Of a stretch of DNA of 64,000 bases, positions 11,440 to 22,233 are shown in pieces (within the stretch, counting starts at the first letter, position 1; every line of letters starts with the position of its first letter). The DNA comes from Rhipidocladum racemiflorum (Eukaryota > Streptophyta > Magnoliopsida > Poales > Poaceae). The notes under the pieces were generated by a model that was not told the DNA's origin, made no database searches, and saw nothing but the letters and a program-made list of their open reading frames with translations. The DNA lies in assembly GCA_036346355.1 (NCBI GenBank), contig CM070591.1:33450392-33514391 (forward strand), read 5' to 3'. The translations under genes and the position numbers were made by a program.

Positions 11440-12152
11440 CTGCATGAGGCCATGGGGACCCGTTTGAACTTCAGCAACGCCTATCATCCGCAGACGAATG
11501 GACAGACTGAAAGAGTTAATCAGATACAGGAGGATATGTTAAGAGCGTGTGCATTGGCTCATGCTATCTCTTGGGATAAAAGTCTGCCGTATGCTATGTT
11601 CAGCTACAACAATAGCTATCAAGCAAGTTTGCAAATGTCACCATTTGAGGCATTATATGGTCGACCTTGTCGAACACCGTTGAACTGGAATGAGACAGGT
11701 GAACGCCGTGTCTTTGGGCCGGACATTCTTCAAGAAGCTGAAGAGCATATTGCCATGATCTGGGAAAGACTGAAGATAGCACAGTCAAGACAGAAAAGCT
11801 ACGCCGACAACCGTCGCCGAGACCTGAGTTTTGAACCAGAAGATTTCGTGTATCTCAGAGTTACGCCACTCAAGGGAGTTAAGAGATTCCATGCCAAAGT
11901 AAAATTCGCGCCGCGATATGTTGGACCATTCAAGGTTCTCAGCCGAAGAGGTGAAGTTGCGTATCAGCTGGAGTTGCCGTAGTCGTTGGCAGGGGTACAT
12001 GACGTGTTCCACGTGTCCCAGCTGAAAAAGTGTCTTCGAGTACCAGATGAGCAGACACCGCTGGAGTCGATTGAGCTGCAAGAGGATCTGACTTACAAGG
12101 AGCACCCCGTGAAGATTCTGGACACTATGGATCGAAAGACAAGGAATAAGTC
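11440..12152 (+). pseudogene. pol: Element B integrase and chromodomain, first part
   Basis: The frame starts inside the integrase core just before its catalytic glutamate (MGTRLNFSNAYHPQ, QTERVNQIQEDMLRAC). It runs through the GPY/F module (RYVGPFKVLSRRGEVAYQLE) into the chromodomain. A TAG stop at 11980-11982 replaces the glutamine codon present in A (ELPQSLAG). After the stop the same frame continues with VHDVFHVSQLKKCLRV and IELQEDLTYKEHPVKILDT. At 12153 the solo LTR D1 interrupts it. An apparent upstream methionine at 11404 is in A's LTR and is not a real start. Confidence 0.9.
12148..12152. repeat. Target-site duplication AAGTC (left) of D1
   Basis: AAGTC here equals AAGTC at 14529-14533, bracketing the D1 LTR. 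Confidence 0.9.
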
Positions 12153-14528
12153 TGTGACACTACGGAATGCCGAGACTTTATAAAATGTGAAATTAGAGAT
12201 TGTGGCATTACAAAATGTGAATGTTAAGGTCAAAAACATTATAAAATATTGAATTGGAGGTTGAAACCATACGTTATGAGGTTAATTTGCGTTTCCGGAC
12301 CGTTTTCGGGAGTTTGGGCCTAAAGGAAAGGGTCGTGGGCTTTGGTGGGATGGAGTTTGAGTCCTAATAGGAGTAGGAGACCTGGTTGGGGTCTCCCCCA
12401 GCCCTTTTAGGCATCCACCCCCTCCTCTTGTGCCCCCACAAGTCCTAGCCGCCCCCCCCCCACACCTCCCCACCTCCTCCTTTTGGCGCCTCCACCTCCC
12501 CCATTGTTCCCCATTGCTCCACCACCTCTCCACCTCCCTTGCTGCCCCTAGGGGAGATCTCCACCTCCACACCTCGAAGATCCATCCGTTGGAGCGCTCC
12601 GCGACGAGGAGATCCGGCGGGATTGGAGCGAGGAAGGAGATCGTGCGAACCAGAGGAGATCTATTGGGTTTTCGTGCGTCGGGCGAAGGTATGGCCATGG
12701 GGATCCTTGGGGTTGGGCTAGGGTATGTTCTAAGGGTGATTATCATATTTTTAGATCAATTGGTGGTGCTGGAATTGAGTAGATTAGATTAGATCTAGAA
12801 GTTGTCACGTTCTCTGTTTCGGGCAGCTTGTGCAGTTGACCTAGGGTTTGGGTTTTCGCAATTTTAGATTCCGAATTTGGCCGGCCGCCTATTGAAGAAG
12901 TTGTAGGTAATTTCAATACCTTTCAGTGGATATAAAGAACGTTTAATTCTGATCAGCCGTTTGAAAGTTATGTCTGTTTTACCGAGCGTGTTAAAATATG
13001 TGACGTGATTGGAACAGATCACGGTATTTTGTAGATTAAACAATTTTAGATTCCGAATTTGGTCGGTTTCCTGTTGAAGAAGTTGTAGGTAATTTCAATA
13101 CCTTTCAGTGGGTATAAAGAAAGTTTAATTCTAATCAGCCGTTTGAAAGTTATGGCTATTTTACCGAGCGTGTTAAAATCTGTGACGTGATTGGAACAGA
13201 TCACGGTATTTTGTAGATTAAACAACTTTAGAGTCCGAATCAGTTTTTCCTTATACCTAGAAAAAGTTGGGAAATTTCCTAAGCTACGCGAGGATGTACT
13301 CGTTTAATCGATTCGGAGTCTTAAAACCCGAGTTATGCCTTTTGGAAGGCTGCTGTCCCGACGGAACAGAACCTCTATTTTTGGGTTTTGCGAGTAGTTG
13401 GCAATGTCGGGGTAGATGAGGGTTTGCGTACTGTTTTGTGGTCATGATTGTGAGTGTGTGGTACCCATGTGCAGGTGGTGTGACCCCGGGAGTGCCTTCT
13501 ACGTCTCGCCAATCCGTTGCCCGTGGTTGAGGCAAGTGTATTGTAATGGATAGCGGTTTGTAGGTTGCTAGTTGAGACTAGATGGAATTATTTTATATGA
13601 TATGATCACTTGCCATGCTTTAATGATTGCCTATGATATGATGAGTATGCTTATTATGTTATGATGCCATGTGTTAATGTACAAGTTAATTATGATGTTG
13701 GCATATTTGCATACATGGCATGTTACATGGCCCGAGCGGTGAGAAAGTCATAACTAGTCCGGGGAAGGTCGGTGAGAAAGTTATGACTATTCCGGAGAGC
13801 CAATGAGTAAGTCCTACATTGTGATTCCATCCACCGCGGTGTTTAGAAGCGAGGAGTAGGCACCCTCCATCTTCGGGATGGAAGGGGGGAGAGGGTGCAC
13901 ACCGACGGGTGTGTACTCAACCATACCGGTATGAATTTCCAAGGAGACATGAGCATCGCATCGCATTGCATACATAATGATTATGATAATGATATGGGAT
14001 TATGAATGAGATGAATGTCACGATATGAGATGTTGTAGCCATATATTTGTTCTTGTGTACCATTACAATATGCTTGCTGGGTGTTGAACTCACGCTTGTG
14101 CTTTCTTGTTGTTTTAGGTACCTTGAGATTGGCATGCGGGGAAGGGAAATAGTCACATTTCTACACGTAGCTTCACTCAATTGTCTCACAAGTCGTTCAT
14201 TTGGGATTTGACAATAAACTTGTGTGATGTTTAATGCTTAATGGTTTAGCTTTTGTTCGTTTGGCTCATGGAGGCATTGAATGTTTGGATTTAGACTTAT
14301 TTGGTCGTCGTACCTTTAATTATTGCTATTTTTAGATGTCTCTCATATTGGCTTATATTGCTATGCTATTATGTTTCCTTCTGTTCATGTTAAAACAAAG
14401 GAGATGCTGCCGAAATTTCGGGTTTTAGCATTTATTCCTTGCTGTAATTTACCTTAATTTTTGGTATTTAGATGTTGTTCAGCTTATGTTTGGTAGCATT
14501 CGGGCATACTAGATGCCGGGGTGTTACA
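12153..14528 (+). repeat. Solo LTR D1 (D family, 2.4 kb)
   Basis: It starts TGTGACAC and ends GGGTGTTACA, with a perfect AAGTC duplication on both sides and no internal region, so it is a solo LTR. Sense is set by element I, where the TTACA end adjoins the primer site. It has a GC-rich start with a donor-like GCGAAG|GTATGG near 12690, a 182-bp tandem duplication (12861-13224), an AG|GCAAGT donor-like site near 13531, a palindrome cluster (13829-13933) and the TGGGT/ACTCA inverted repeat near 14078. No gene seen. Confidence 0.93.
12861..13224 (+). repeat. 182-bp tandem duplication inside D1
   Basis: Two adjacent copies (12861-13042 and 13043-13224) of the segment beginning ATTTTAGATTCCGAATTTGG. 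Other D-family LTRs in the window have one copy. Confidence 0.85.
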
Positions 14529-14639
14529 AAGTCAACCCGTTTCTGCAGAGTGCAATGGAGCAACCATGCAGAGAGTGAAGCAACTTGGGAGCGCGAGGAG
14601 GATTTGAAGAAAGAGTTTCCAAACCTATTCCTTAGTTAG
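14529..14639 (+). pseudogene. pol: Element B chromodomain, end
   Basis: After the AAGTC duplication the chromodomain resumes in frame (CRVQWSNHAESEATWEREED, then KKEFPNLFLS) and ends with TAG at 14637-14639. Without D1 it joins the piece ending at 12152. Confidence 0.9.
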
Positions 14640-14667
14640 CCCTGAATCTCGGGGACGAGATTCTGTT

Positions 14668-14679
14668 AAGGGGGAGGTT
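14668..14679 (+). other. Polypurine tract of element B
   Basis: AAGGGGGAGGTT directly before the LTR start TGTAACACCCC at 14680. Confidence 0.9.
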
Positions 14680-15367
14680 TGTAACACCCCAATTTTTGGT
14701 TTTCATGAATTTGAATGTTATTTTGCACTTTTGTGAATTTTTGGAATTTTCTGGAATTTATTTGGATTTATTTGGAAATTATTTGAATTTATTCCCTTTT
14801 GAAATAATTAAAGAATTAAAAGTTGAAGATAAATTTTTGCTGGAAATATTTTATCTGACTCCCAAATGTCCTAAAATATTTTCTAGAATTTTTCTGGAAT
14901 TTTTCTGAGTATTTTGCTATTTTTCTTGAATTAAATAAATTTCTAGAAGTTAATAGGATTATTTTAATCGCTGGAAAAATCGAGTTGGTTGCACTCTTCA
15001 TGCGACCGAGCCCGAGTCGTACTCGAGTTCGAGTCCGACCCGAACCCAACCACGCCGCGTTTGAGCCTAGCCGAGCCGGATCGATCCGTGACTCGTGAAC
15101 CGTTGGATCAAGATCCAACGGCCCACATTGAGCCACGTAGCCCACGTGCGCCCGCACCGCACTAACCCAGAGACCAGCCGATCTGGACCGTTGGATTTAG
15201 ATCCAACGGTCAAGATCAACCAGTACCGGTTCGAGCCGTATCCGGTCCGGATCCGGTTCCGCCCGCGCCACGTGTACGGCCCAGATTGCGTCTTTCCCGT
15301 CCGAATCGCCGCCGGACTCCGCCGCCGTGTGGGCCTAAGGTTCCGCCTTTTGCTTGGACGCCGAGGG

Positions 15368-15375
15368 TATTTAAT
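15368..15375 (+). promoter_or_regulatory. LTR TATA-like box, element B
   Basis: TATTTAAT in the context CCGAGGGTATTTAATGCCC, conserved at the equivalent place in A, C and J. It is the likely start-site signal for element transcription, about 0.69 kb into the LTR. Confidence 0.6.
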
Positions 15376-16781
15376 GCCCGGGTCGCACCCCGAGGACCGC
15401 CTTGACCCCGCGCAACCGTTGCCCTAGCCGCCGCCGCCCGTAGTGCCCCGACGCGCCCGCAATTGCTCACCGTAGTTGCTCTCTCCTCTGCCACGGTTTT
15501 TGCTTCGCCCCGCCATCGTCCGCCGTTCTCCGCCACAACTGAGCCCAGTTCCGATATCCCTAGACCGAGGCGGACCCGTGGGGATATTTCACCTCATCGG
15601 AATCACGTCCAAACGCTGTTGGGTGTGTCATCGTCTCCGTCTCCGGCCACCGCAGCCCCGCCGCGTCACCATCGTCGCCTCGAGCTCGGACAGCCGTCCG
15701 ATCAAGATCAAACGGCCACAGTGAGTCCATGCGTTTCCTAAACCCGTAGAAACCAGATTAGATCTGGACCGTTGGATCAAGATCCAACGGCCCACGTTCG
15801 TCCACGTGAGCTGTATCATATCCACGTTGTGGTAATTGGATCCAATCCCAGCCGTTTGATCCAAATCCAACGGCGTAGATCCGTGCACGCATCACGCGCC
15901 GGGACATGCCACGTTGTCCCGTGGCGCGGTGAGACCCTAGCCGATCTGGATCATCCGATCTAGATCGAACGGCCCAGATCAACCGCGTTAAACCCACGCG
16001 TTAAACCCTCGATCTAATCCGCACCGTCGATTTTCAAATCAACGGTCGAGATTGCGCCACGTGTGCCTTAGCCGCGTACGCGCGTGCGTGCCCGTGTCAC
16101 TGACACGCCGGGCCCGCTTGTCAGCGACCGAGCCAAACCACACCGTGACGCCACCCATGACATCACCGGTGGGGCCCGCATGTCAGTGCTGTGGCCGGGT
16201 CGTGCTGACGTCAGAGGTGACACCATCTGGTGGGTCCCGCGTGTCAGAGGCACATGAGCCGTGGGCCGAGTCCACGGTGGACCCGAGCTGAACCATGGAC
16301 CGAGTCCACGCACCCGCTGACGTCATAATCCGGTTTTCCATTAGAAAAATAATTCGGTGGAAATTAAAATCCGCGCTGACGTCATGCTGACATCATTAAT
16401 CGGATTTTCAATATAAAAATAAATGGATTAGTTCGGATTATTGATTTATTTTAATTTTGAAACTTCAAACGCTTATAACTTTTGCAATTTAACTCCGATT
16501 TGAGTGATTCAAATTTCTAAATTTTTATAAAATTGAGATCCACCTGTTGGTGAATTTTATTTAATTTTTGGACCAAAGTTTTTCTCTGCAATATTATTTA
16601 ATTGATTAATTAAAACTTTAAACGCTTGTAACTTTTGCGTTTCAACTCCAATTTTGCCGATTCAAATTCCTAAAAATTCATAAAATTATGCTCTATCTGT
16701 TTATGGATTTTATTTGTATGTTTGGATACTTTTTGTGTACTGTTTTACATATTGGTTGCTATTTGCACGCGTTACGAGTAG

Positions 16782-16862
16782 ACGTTGAAGTACCCGAGGG
16801 CTTCGAAGGAGAAGTGTTGACCCAGGAGCCAGCCCAAGACCAAGAACAAGTACTCTTTGAAG
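16782..16862 (+). CDS. LTR micro-ORF, acidic exon 1 (B copy)
   Basis: An 81-nt block after GTAG and before AAG|GCAAGT, a GC-type donor. It encodes an acidic peptide (VDVEVPEGFEGEVLTQ, then QDQEQVLFE). Compared with C (59144-59224) there are nine substitutions and no indel; eight are silent third-position changes and one changes P to S. The donor leaves phase 1, which matches exon 2 at 18069. An upstream frame is open here back to a methionine at 16688 and would be hydrophobic, but in C that frame has a TAA at 59122-59124, so I take GTAG as a real acceptor. The first exon with the start codon is not identified. Product and role unknown. Confidence 0.55.
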
Positions 16863-18028
16863 GCAAGTTGTGCTTTGACCATGTTGATCCCATTTTGAAA
16901 TTAATTTGATTTAAATTATTGCATGCTAGTTAAATTAGAAAATGCTTTAATTAATTTTGGGAGAATAGTTAATTGCCTAGTTGCTGTATGCCACCTTGAC
17001 ATAAATGATCGTATGCCATGACCCCCTTGTCACCCTAGTTGTAGATTAACTAGTTGGACATTATTAAATTGCCAACCTGGGTATTTATACCGTTGTAGTA
17101 TAATGCTTAGACCTGCCACGTATACCTAACATGATTTTGACAAATACTTGATAACATTGACTTAATGAGATATGGAACCTGTTTTGAGAAGTGTCATGTG
17201 TTATTGATGATGATATTGATGGCACGTGGTGCGTGGTAAACAACTGGGGGTTTGATAAATAGATTTCGACCGGGGCATGTGGCAAGAATGATCGGGCGGG
17301 CCAGTTGTGGCACCGGGAACATTGATTTGGTTCTTCGGGTAGTCTTGCCCTGATCATCCTAAGGACTTAACCTTGCAAGCCTTTGAACTAAGTCAAACGT
17401 GCAACCACATGTCTGAAATGGGACGGACCTAGTTGATTAAGTTGCTAATAACGTACCTGTGGGACCTCGGGGTGTCAACTATACCTTTTGTGTAGTTGTA
17501 CGGGGGAGCGTACCGGGGCTGCGGCCAGGTACCCATCTAACGGTTGATTGGCCTAAACTTCGCCTTCACTAAGGGAAGGGTTAGTGTGCAATAACCGGGG
17601 AGGCCCACTTGTGCTGTTAGAAGTTTCCGAAAGACTTTGTTACGAACACTCGCCTTTGTGGTGTTTGGCTGTATCTTGTGGGTAAAGTGCATAACCCCTG
17701 CAGAGTGTAAAATCTATTCGCATAGCCGTGTCCGCGGCATTGGACATTGCTCGGGAATTACAGTCAAGGGTTAGACTTTCTTGAAAATGACTTGAACTTG
17801 AAAGGACTAGTTTGGTTTAATAATGATGTTGATGGAAATGTGGATTAGGAATGGGAAAGATGTTTATTTAACTCCTGGAAAATTTATTGATCTTATACTT
17901 GTTTTCACTGCTTTCGAATCTACCTATGTTACTTGTCAAATGCTGTTTTACTGCAATTATACCATGAGCTTCTCCTTTGTACCAAGCCATGCATGTAGTA
18001 TATTAGTTGCATTCTGTGCATGACTTGC

Positions 18029-18045
18029 TGAGTACCAAGTACTCA
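18029..18045 (+). other. Conserved inverted repeat TGAGTACcaaGTACTCA
   Basis: Perfect 7-bp arms with a 3-bp spacer, 24 bases upstream of the proposed exon 2 acceptor. Equivalent repeats are in C (60394-60410), H (22190-22207, 4-bp spacer) and, shortened, in the D family. Confidence 0.8.
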
Positions 18046-18068
18046 CCCTTGCCACAATACAACATCAG

Positions 18069-18127
18069 TTGAAGAAGAGTCTACACCAGCTTTGGAGGAG
18101 GAGCTCCAAGAGGAACCGTCTATCTAG
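18069..18127 (+). CDS. LTR micro-ORF, acidic exon 2 with stop (B copy)
   Basis: A 59-nt block after an ATCAG acceptor. In phase with exon 1 it encodes VEEESTPALEEELQEEPSI and ends with TAG at 18125-18127. C (60435-60493) is the same length with eight substitutions, seven at third positions, and the protein differs only at S/A. The J copies (41232-41290, 49145-49203, minus strand) are also 59 nt and in frame. Spliced, exons 1 and 2 give about 47 residues, strongly acidic. Confidence 0.55.
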
Positions 18128-18413
18128 GGAGCGAGCCCAGTCAGTTGCCTGTGGTATACTGGATGGCACCACGAAGTTATCTTATTTTCCGTTGCTGTTA
18201 TTTCTCTTTTATTAAGTGTTCGCCCTGCGCGGCGTATATTTGTAACTTGACCTTAAGGTTGAGCAACCAGTTTTGGTTAACTAATTAAAGTACCATATTA
18301 TTCGTTGGGTATGACTGTGATATTTACCAATGTTGAGACTGTGTGCACTAGCGTGATCCTGGACTAGTGCTGAATACACAGAGGGTCCGGATTTGCAAAT
18401 TCGGGTCCCGACA

Positions 18414-18560
18414 ATGACACCAGCTACATCACCACTGGCTTAATACAGATCTTCATCCCCAACATCTCCGAAGGTGCAGAGATCCTGGTGGTCTTGAGAG
18501 TTAGGCATCTTTAGGGATTCTTCACGAAAGGAAATGTCAGTCCCCATGGATGGCGCCAGC
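18414..18560 (-). mobile_element. Element G: leader/primer-site remnant (Tat/RIRE2-like gypsy)
   Basis: Minus strand: directly after the LTR end comes GCTGGCGCCATCCATGGGGA, resembling the TGGCGCC-type primer site and leader of grass Tat-group elements. The rest of G lies left of B, off the window. No coding sequence here. Confidence 0.65.
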
Positions 18561-19234
18561 TATCGACGACTGGGGAGCAGGCCCCCGCAGAACTTACTTA
18601 GTTGATTTGGGGGATCAACTCCGTCCCCTTCTTGCGTGAAGGGTGGCTTCCGAAGGATGGCCGGTCTCGCCAAATCGAGCACACTCAAAGAATGACACAG
18701 GGATTTATCTAGGTTCAGGCCTCTCACCAAGGAGATAATAACCCTACTCCAGCGTTAGTGTATATTGCGTGTGTATCTTACTCAATGTGTCTCTCTTTTA
18801 GTACGCCCCCCTTTCCTCTAATGCTCGAGAGGTATTTATAATTTACAAGAGTACCGATTTGGTTACGGCCCACTCCGTGCACGTCTGACTGTGTCTAACG
18901 TGGTCACAACCGAATCCTACTTCTTCGCCACACCCGCGTCCTTGGCGCAACGATCCCCCGAAGTGGCGTGATTATCGCCTTGACCATTAGTCTTAACCCC
19001 CGACCTCGCATCCAGAGCTCGAGGTCGGGCCGAGCTGATTTGACACCAGCCCGAGTAGGTGAGCCCGAGCAACATGCTCGGGCACTGGCCGAGCAACGGG
19101 CTTACATCACTCGAGCAAGCCGAGCAACGGTGCTCGTCCACACCTTCAGGGACGACCTCCGAGGTGCACGGGGCCGGGACGAGACCAGTCGTCGTGGCAT
19201 TATGGTAATTAAGGGAATCACCCAATCCCCGACA
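18561..19234 (-). repeat. 5' LTR of element G (about 0.67 kb)
   Basis: On the minus strand it begins TGTCGGGGATTGGGTGATTC and ends at the TGGCGCC primer site; the terminal CA appears as TA. The part 18690-18760 (TTTATCTAGGTTCAGGCCTC and AACCCTACTCC) is a phrase I associate with grass Tat/RIRE2 LTRs. To the right it abuts F's LTR. The internal side is on the left, so this is the 5' LTR. Confidence 0.7.
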
Positions 19235-19445
19235 GCTAGGATCTCGGTTCCTCCCTGAACCTAGTCCTGAACCTCAGTTCCTCCATGAACCTAGTTCCGG
19301 CCCCATCATCGACCACATTCGACCTCAAGCAACACCTGCACATGAACAAACATGAAACTGTGTACGAGCACAAATCCATGACCTGACTCAAGATCAGTCC
19401 ATGCAACCACTCACACGAGCGCATTGCATCAAGCAAAACAATTAC
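19235..19445 (-). repeat. Element F 3' LTR remnant, left piece
   Basis: It matches the middle of E's LTR (28806-29010: AGTTCCTCCCTGAACCTAGT and following), here cut on the left by G and on the right by solo LTR H. The last five bases are the H target duplication. Confidence 0.8.
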
Positions 19446-20890
19446 TGTAACATCCTCAATTTCGGTCTGCTGCCAAAATTTAATTAAAATTAATTAAATT
19501 CAAATTTTGGATTTTCCTTGGTGTTTAATTTAACCTGGCATCCTTATCCGTCAAAAATCGGAATTCAATTCTCCTTCGCCCAAAAAATCAAATTTCCATA
19601 TTCCAGTTTGTACCTGAATTTCCACCCGAGTTCAAAAAATGCTCCAAAAATCCCGAAACCTATTGCATTGGGTTTCAAATATTCCAAAAACTTTTTCGGA
19701 TTTTTCCCAAGATTTTTGGAGACTCTCTGGTATTTTATCTCGCGCGGCTTTTATTAAATGCCTGTTATTCGTCCAGGAATATTATAAATTCCAAATTTCA
19801 TCCAAATTTCATGAAACCAATTTTATTGGGTTTCAAATATTCCCTAATATCCTTAGGAATTTTTTCGAGATTTTTAGAGCATTTTTTCTAATTTTTCTCC
19901 CTCGCAAATCCTTTCATTTAACTCCGGCCAATCGGAGGCTGAGACGTGGCGGCAATGTTCATTGTCTTCAACCTCACGATGGAAACTCACAGAGAAGCAA
20001 TCTCTCTCTCTCTTTTGGATGCACAGTCTTTAATCTTCCATAACTCCCTCCATAATGCACCAAATCAAGCAAGGCCGGATCCGTTGGAAAGGTGTCATCG
20101 AGGAGTTTCCATTCCCGGTGTTAATGCGTCCTTAATCTCGCCGGAAACGGCGCCATTAACCAAAAACCAAAAATGGCTTAAACGTTCATAACTCGGCCGT
20201 TTCAACTCCGTTTTGAACGGTTCCACCTCCATTAGCTTCGTGTTGGAGCCCTCTTTCTAGTGCCATCATCCTTTCCTTGCCCCTCCAACTCATTCATCCA
20301 GAAGATGCAAAAAACCAACGCCGAACCACGTTCTTCGTTCTCACCGGCATATCTCTCGTTCCGGTGAGTTAAACTCGATTCCGTTTGTTCCTAGATGTGT
20401 GTATGGTTGCTGTGCTCATAACCCCTTAATCAATTTCAGTTTTCATCAAAGATTGAATCCGAATTTTGGAGTTGAACCCCGCCGGCCGCACCGTCATTCA
20501 TCGCGAAATTCGTCGTCTCCGGTAATCCTCTTCAAAATCCGACACAACCATTGGATTCGTATCGTCGAGACCTTTCTGGGGCTTACCTTCTTCCATCCCG
20601 CCACCCCTTCTATTGCAACTTCCCCATGATCAAACCCTAGGTCCAGTGAGCTCTATTCTAAGGCCAAATCCGCGATTTTTACTGTAGCTACAGTAAATTT
20701 TCTCTTTTTCCTTGATTTTCCATCATTTTCCAACTTCGAACGCTTATATCTTTTGTGCCCGAACTCTAATTCACTCCGTTCAAGTTCCTAAATTCATCTA
20801 AATTCAAGATCTACCTGATAGTATAATTTTTATAATTTTTTGATTTTTTTATTTTATTGTTATTTATTCGTTGTACCGTTTTGCGTGTAG

Positions 20891-20962
20891 CCGAGGATCC
20901 CGCCGAGTCCGCCGACCTCGCCGCCGAACTTCAAGGTTCCGAGACCTTCACTGCGCATGAAG
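20891..20962 (+). CDS. LTR micro-ORF, acidic exon 1 (H family)
   Basis: A 72-nt block between TGTAG and GAAG|GCAAGT. In the phase used for B it reads EDPAESADLAAELQGSET and continues to AHE. Nucleotide similarity to B is limited to the splice-like ends; acidity, length divisible by three, GC donor and phase are shared. Confidence 0.4.
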
Positions 20963-22189
20963 GCAAGTCCCTTGACGCATTTTGATCCCACGATTACAAA
21001 TGCTTTTACAATGTTTCATCGCATGCATAGCTATTTTTATCATCGTATGTCAAATATAGTTCATTAGTTATTCCGAATTGTGATCACCTCCTTGGATATT
21101 GATACCCATGTTCATTTGTAACCCTAGGACACTTTGCTATGTCATTCCTAGTTCATATTATGACACTCGTTGAATAGTACGGTAGGATTGCTTAGGGCCG
21201 AAATTGATGAAAATGACCCATGGGTGGGATTATATCAAAATTGTGATTTAAGATGTGATTTAAGAATTTTGCTAAAAACTTTGGTACTGTTTTTGTAAAA
21301 TAAAAACAAAAAAGAAAAATGATTTGAACTTGGGCGAAGTGGAATGTCGGATGGGTGCGGATTGAGCACTAGTTTCCATTGTGCAAGTACCGCCCCAAGT
21401 CAATTAAGGACCGACGCTTATGACTGCCCATTCTGAGCATAACCGTACTACCACATGTCTATAATGGTACGACCTGGCTAAATAATTTGTAGAAACCTAA
21501 CTTAGACTCGCCAGTTGGTGGAATGTGGGTGCCAGATAGAGGCAAGTTGTACTCCCCACATGGCGCAAGAGGGGACTTCTGTACTGGGTAGATAGAACCC
21601 TAACAGCGGTGAAACCTCACCGGGTGAGTCGGGTTAGGCGTATACATTGTAAAGGCCTTGTCATGATCCCTCTGCCGACACACCAAAGGAAATGTGTTAA
21701 TTGCATGGCATTAAAGAGACGATCATGTCTTGTGGGTAAAGCTGTACACCTCTGCAGACTTAAAACTATTCGAATAGCCGTGCCTACGGTCAAGGGAAAA
21801 GTGAAGAATGCTTTCATATTGGTACACTTTGGGTTCAGTTTTAAAATATAAATGATGTTTTGGGATTCAGGAGTGGTTAGAACTCTCGGATGTTTTGTTG
21901 GCGGATTGAGCCAACCAGGTAGATGGAACCTGTTTTTATTTCATGATGGATAGAGTCATGTGTGGATAACCTTGATCTTTTAAAATGTGCCAGATAGAGC
22001 CCTTATACTAGTGATGGTGGATAGAACCCTCACTGAAATATTAAATAATTCAATTGTTAAAATAATTGCTAAAATATGTTTTGTGAAAATTATTATTAAA
22101 TATGGTTTGATGAAACTCAGCTTTATGCAAATAAACCCTATTAAGCCTTCCTTGGAAAGCCCTACATGTGCATACTTTCCCAGACTTGC

Positions 22190-22207
22190 TGAGTACTTTT
22201 GTACTCA
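22190..22207 (+). other. Inverted repeat TGAGTACttttGTACTCA in H
   Basis: Perfect 7-bp arms with a 4-bp spacer, 26 bases ahead of the proposed acceptor. Same position and arms as in B and C although the surrounding sequence differs. Confidence 0.75.
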
Positions 22208-22233
22208 CATACTACATAAACTGTTGTCATCAG

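Larger units (their letters stand above)
11440..18413 (+). mobile_element. Element B: Ty3/gypsy chromovirus, right part
   Basis: On the plus strand this holds the integrase core onward, chromodomain, polypurine tract and complete 3' LTR. Its left part lies beyond element A and off the window. It is interrupted by solo LTR D1 at 12153-14528. On its right, at 18414, it abuts the leader of element G, into which it inserted. The left target duplication is not in the window. Confidence 0.92.
14680..18413 (+). repeat. 3' LTR of element B (3.7 kb)
   Basis: It begins TGTAACACCCC and ends GGGTCCCGACA. It is of the same general LTR type as A, J and C but clearly diverged. Features in order: two CCGTTGGATC inverted repeats (15100-15121, 15188-15209), TATA-like box (15368), GC-rich leader, further palindromes (15769-15790, 15852-15873), TGACGTCA sites (about 16203, 16318, 16377), exon 1 (16782-16862), a 1.2-kb intron-like stretch, the TGAGTAC/GTACTCA inverted repeat (18029-18045) and exon 2 (18069-18127). 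Confidence 0.93.

Noticed and set aside
16688..16781. Hydrophobic N-terminus (possible membrane segment) joined to acidic exon 1
   Set aside because: Open in A, B and J, but the C copy has an in-frame TAA at 59122-59124. The stretch is T-rich like a 3' intron end, so I prefer a splice acceptor.
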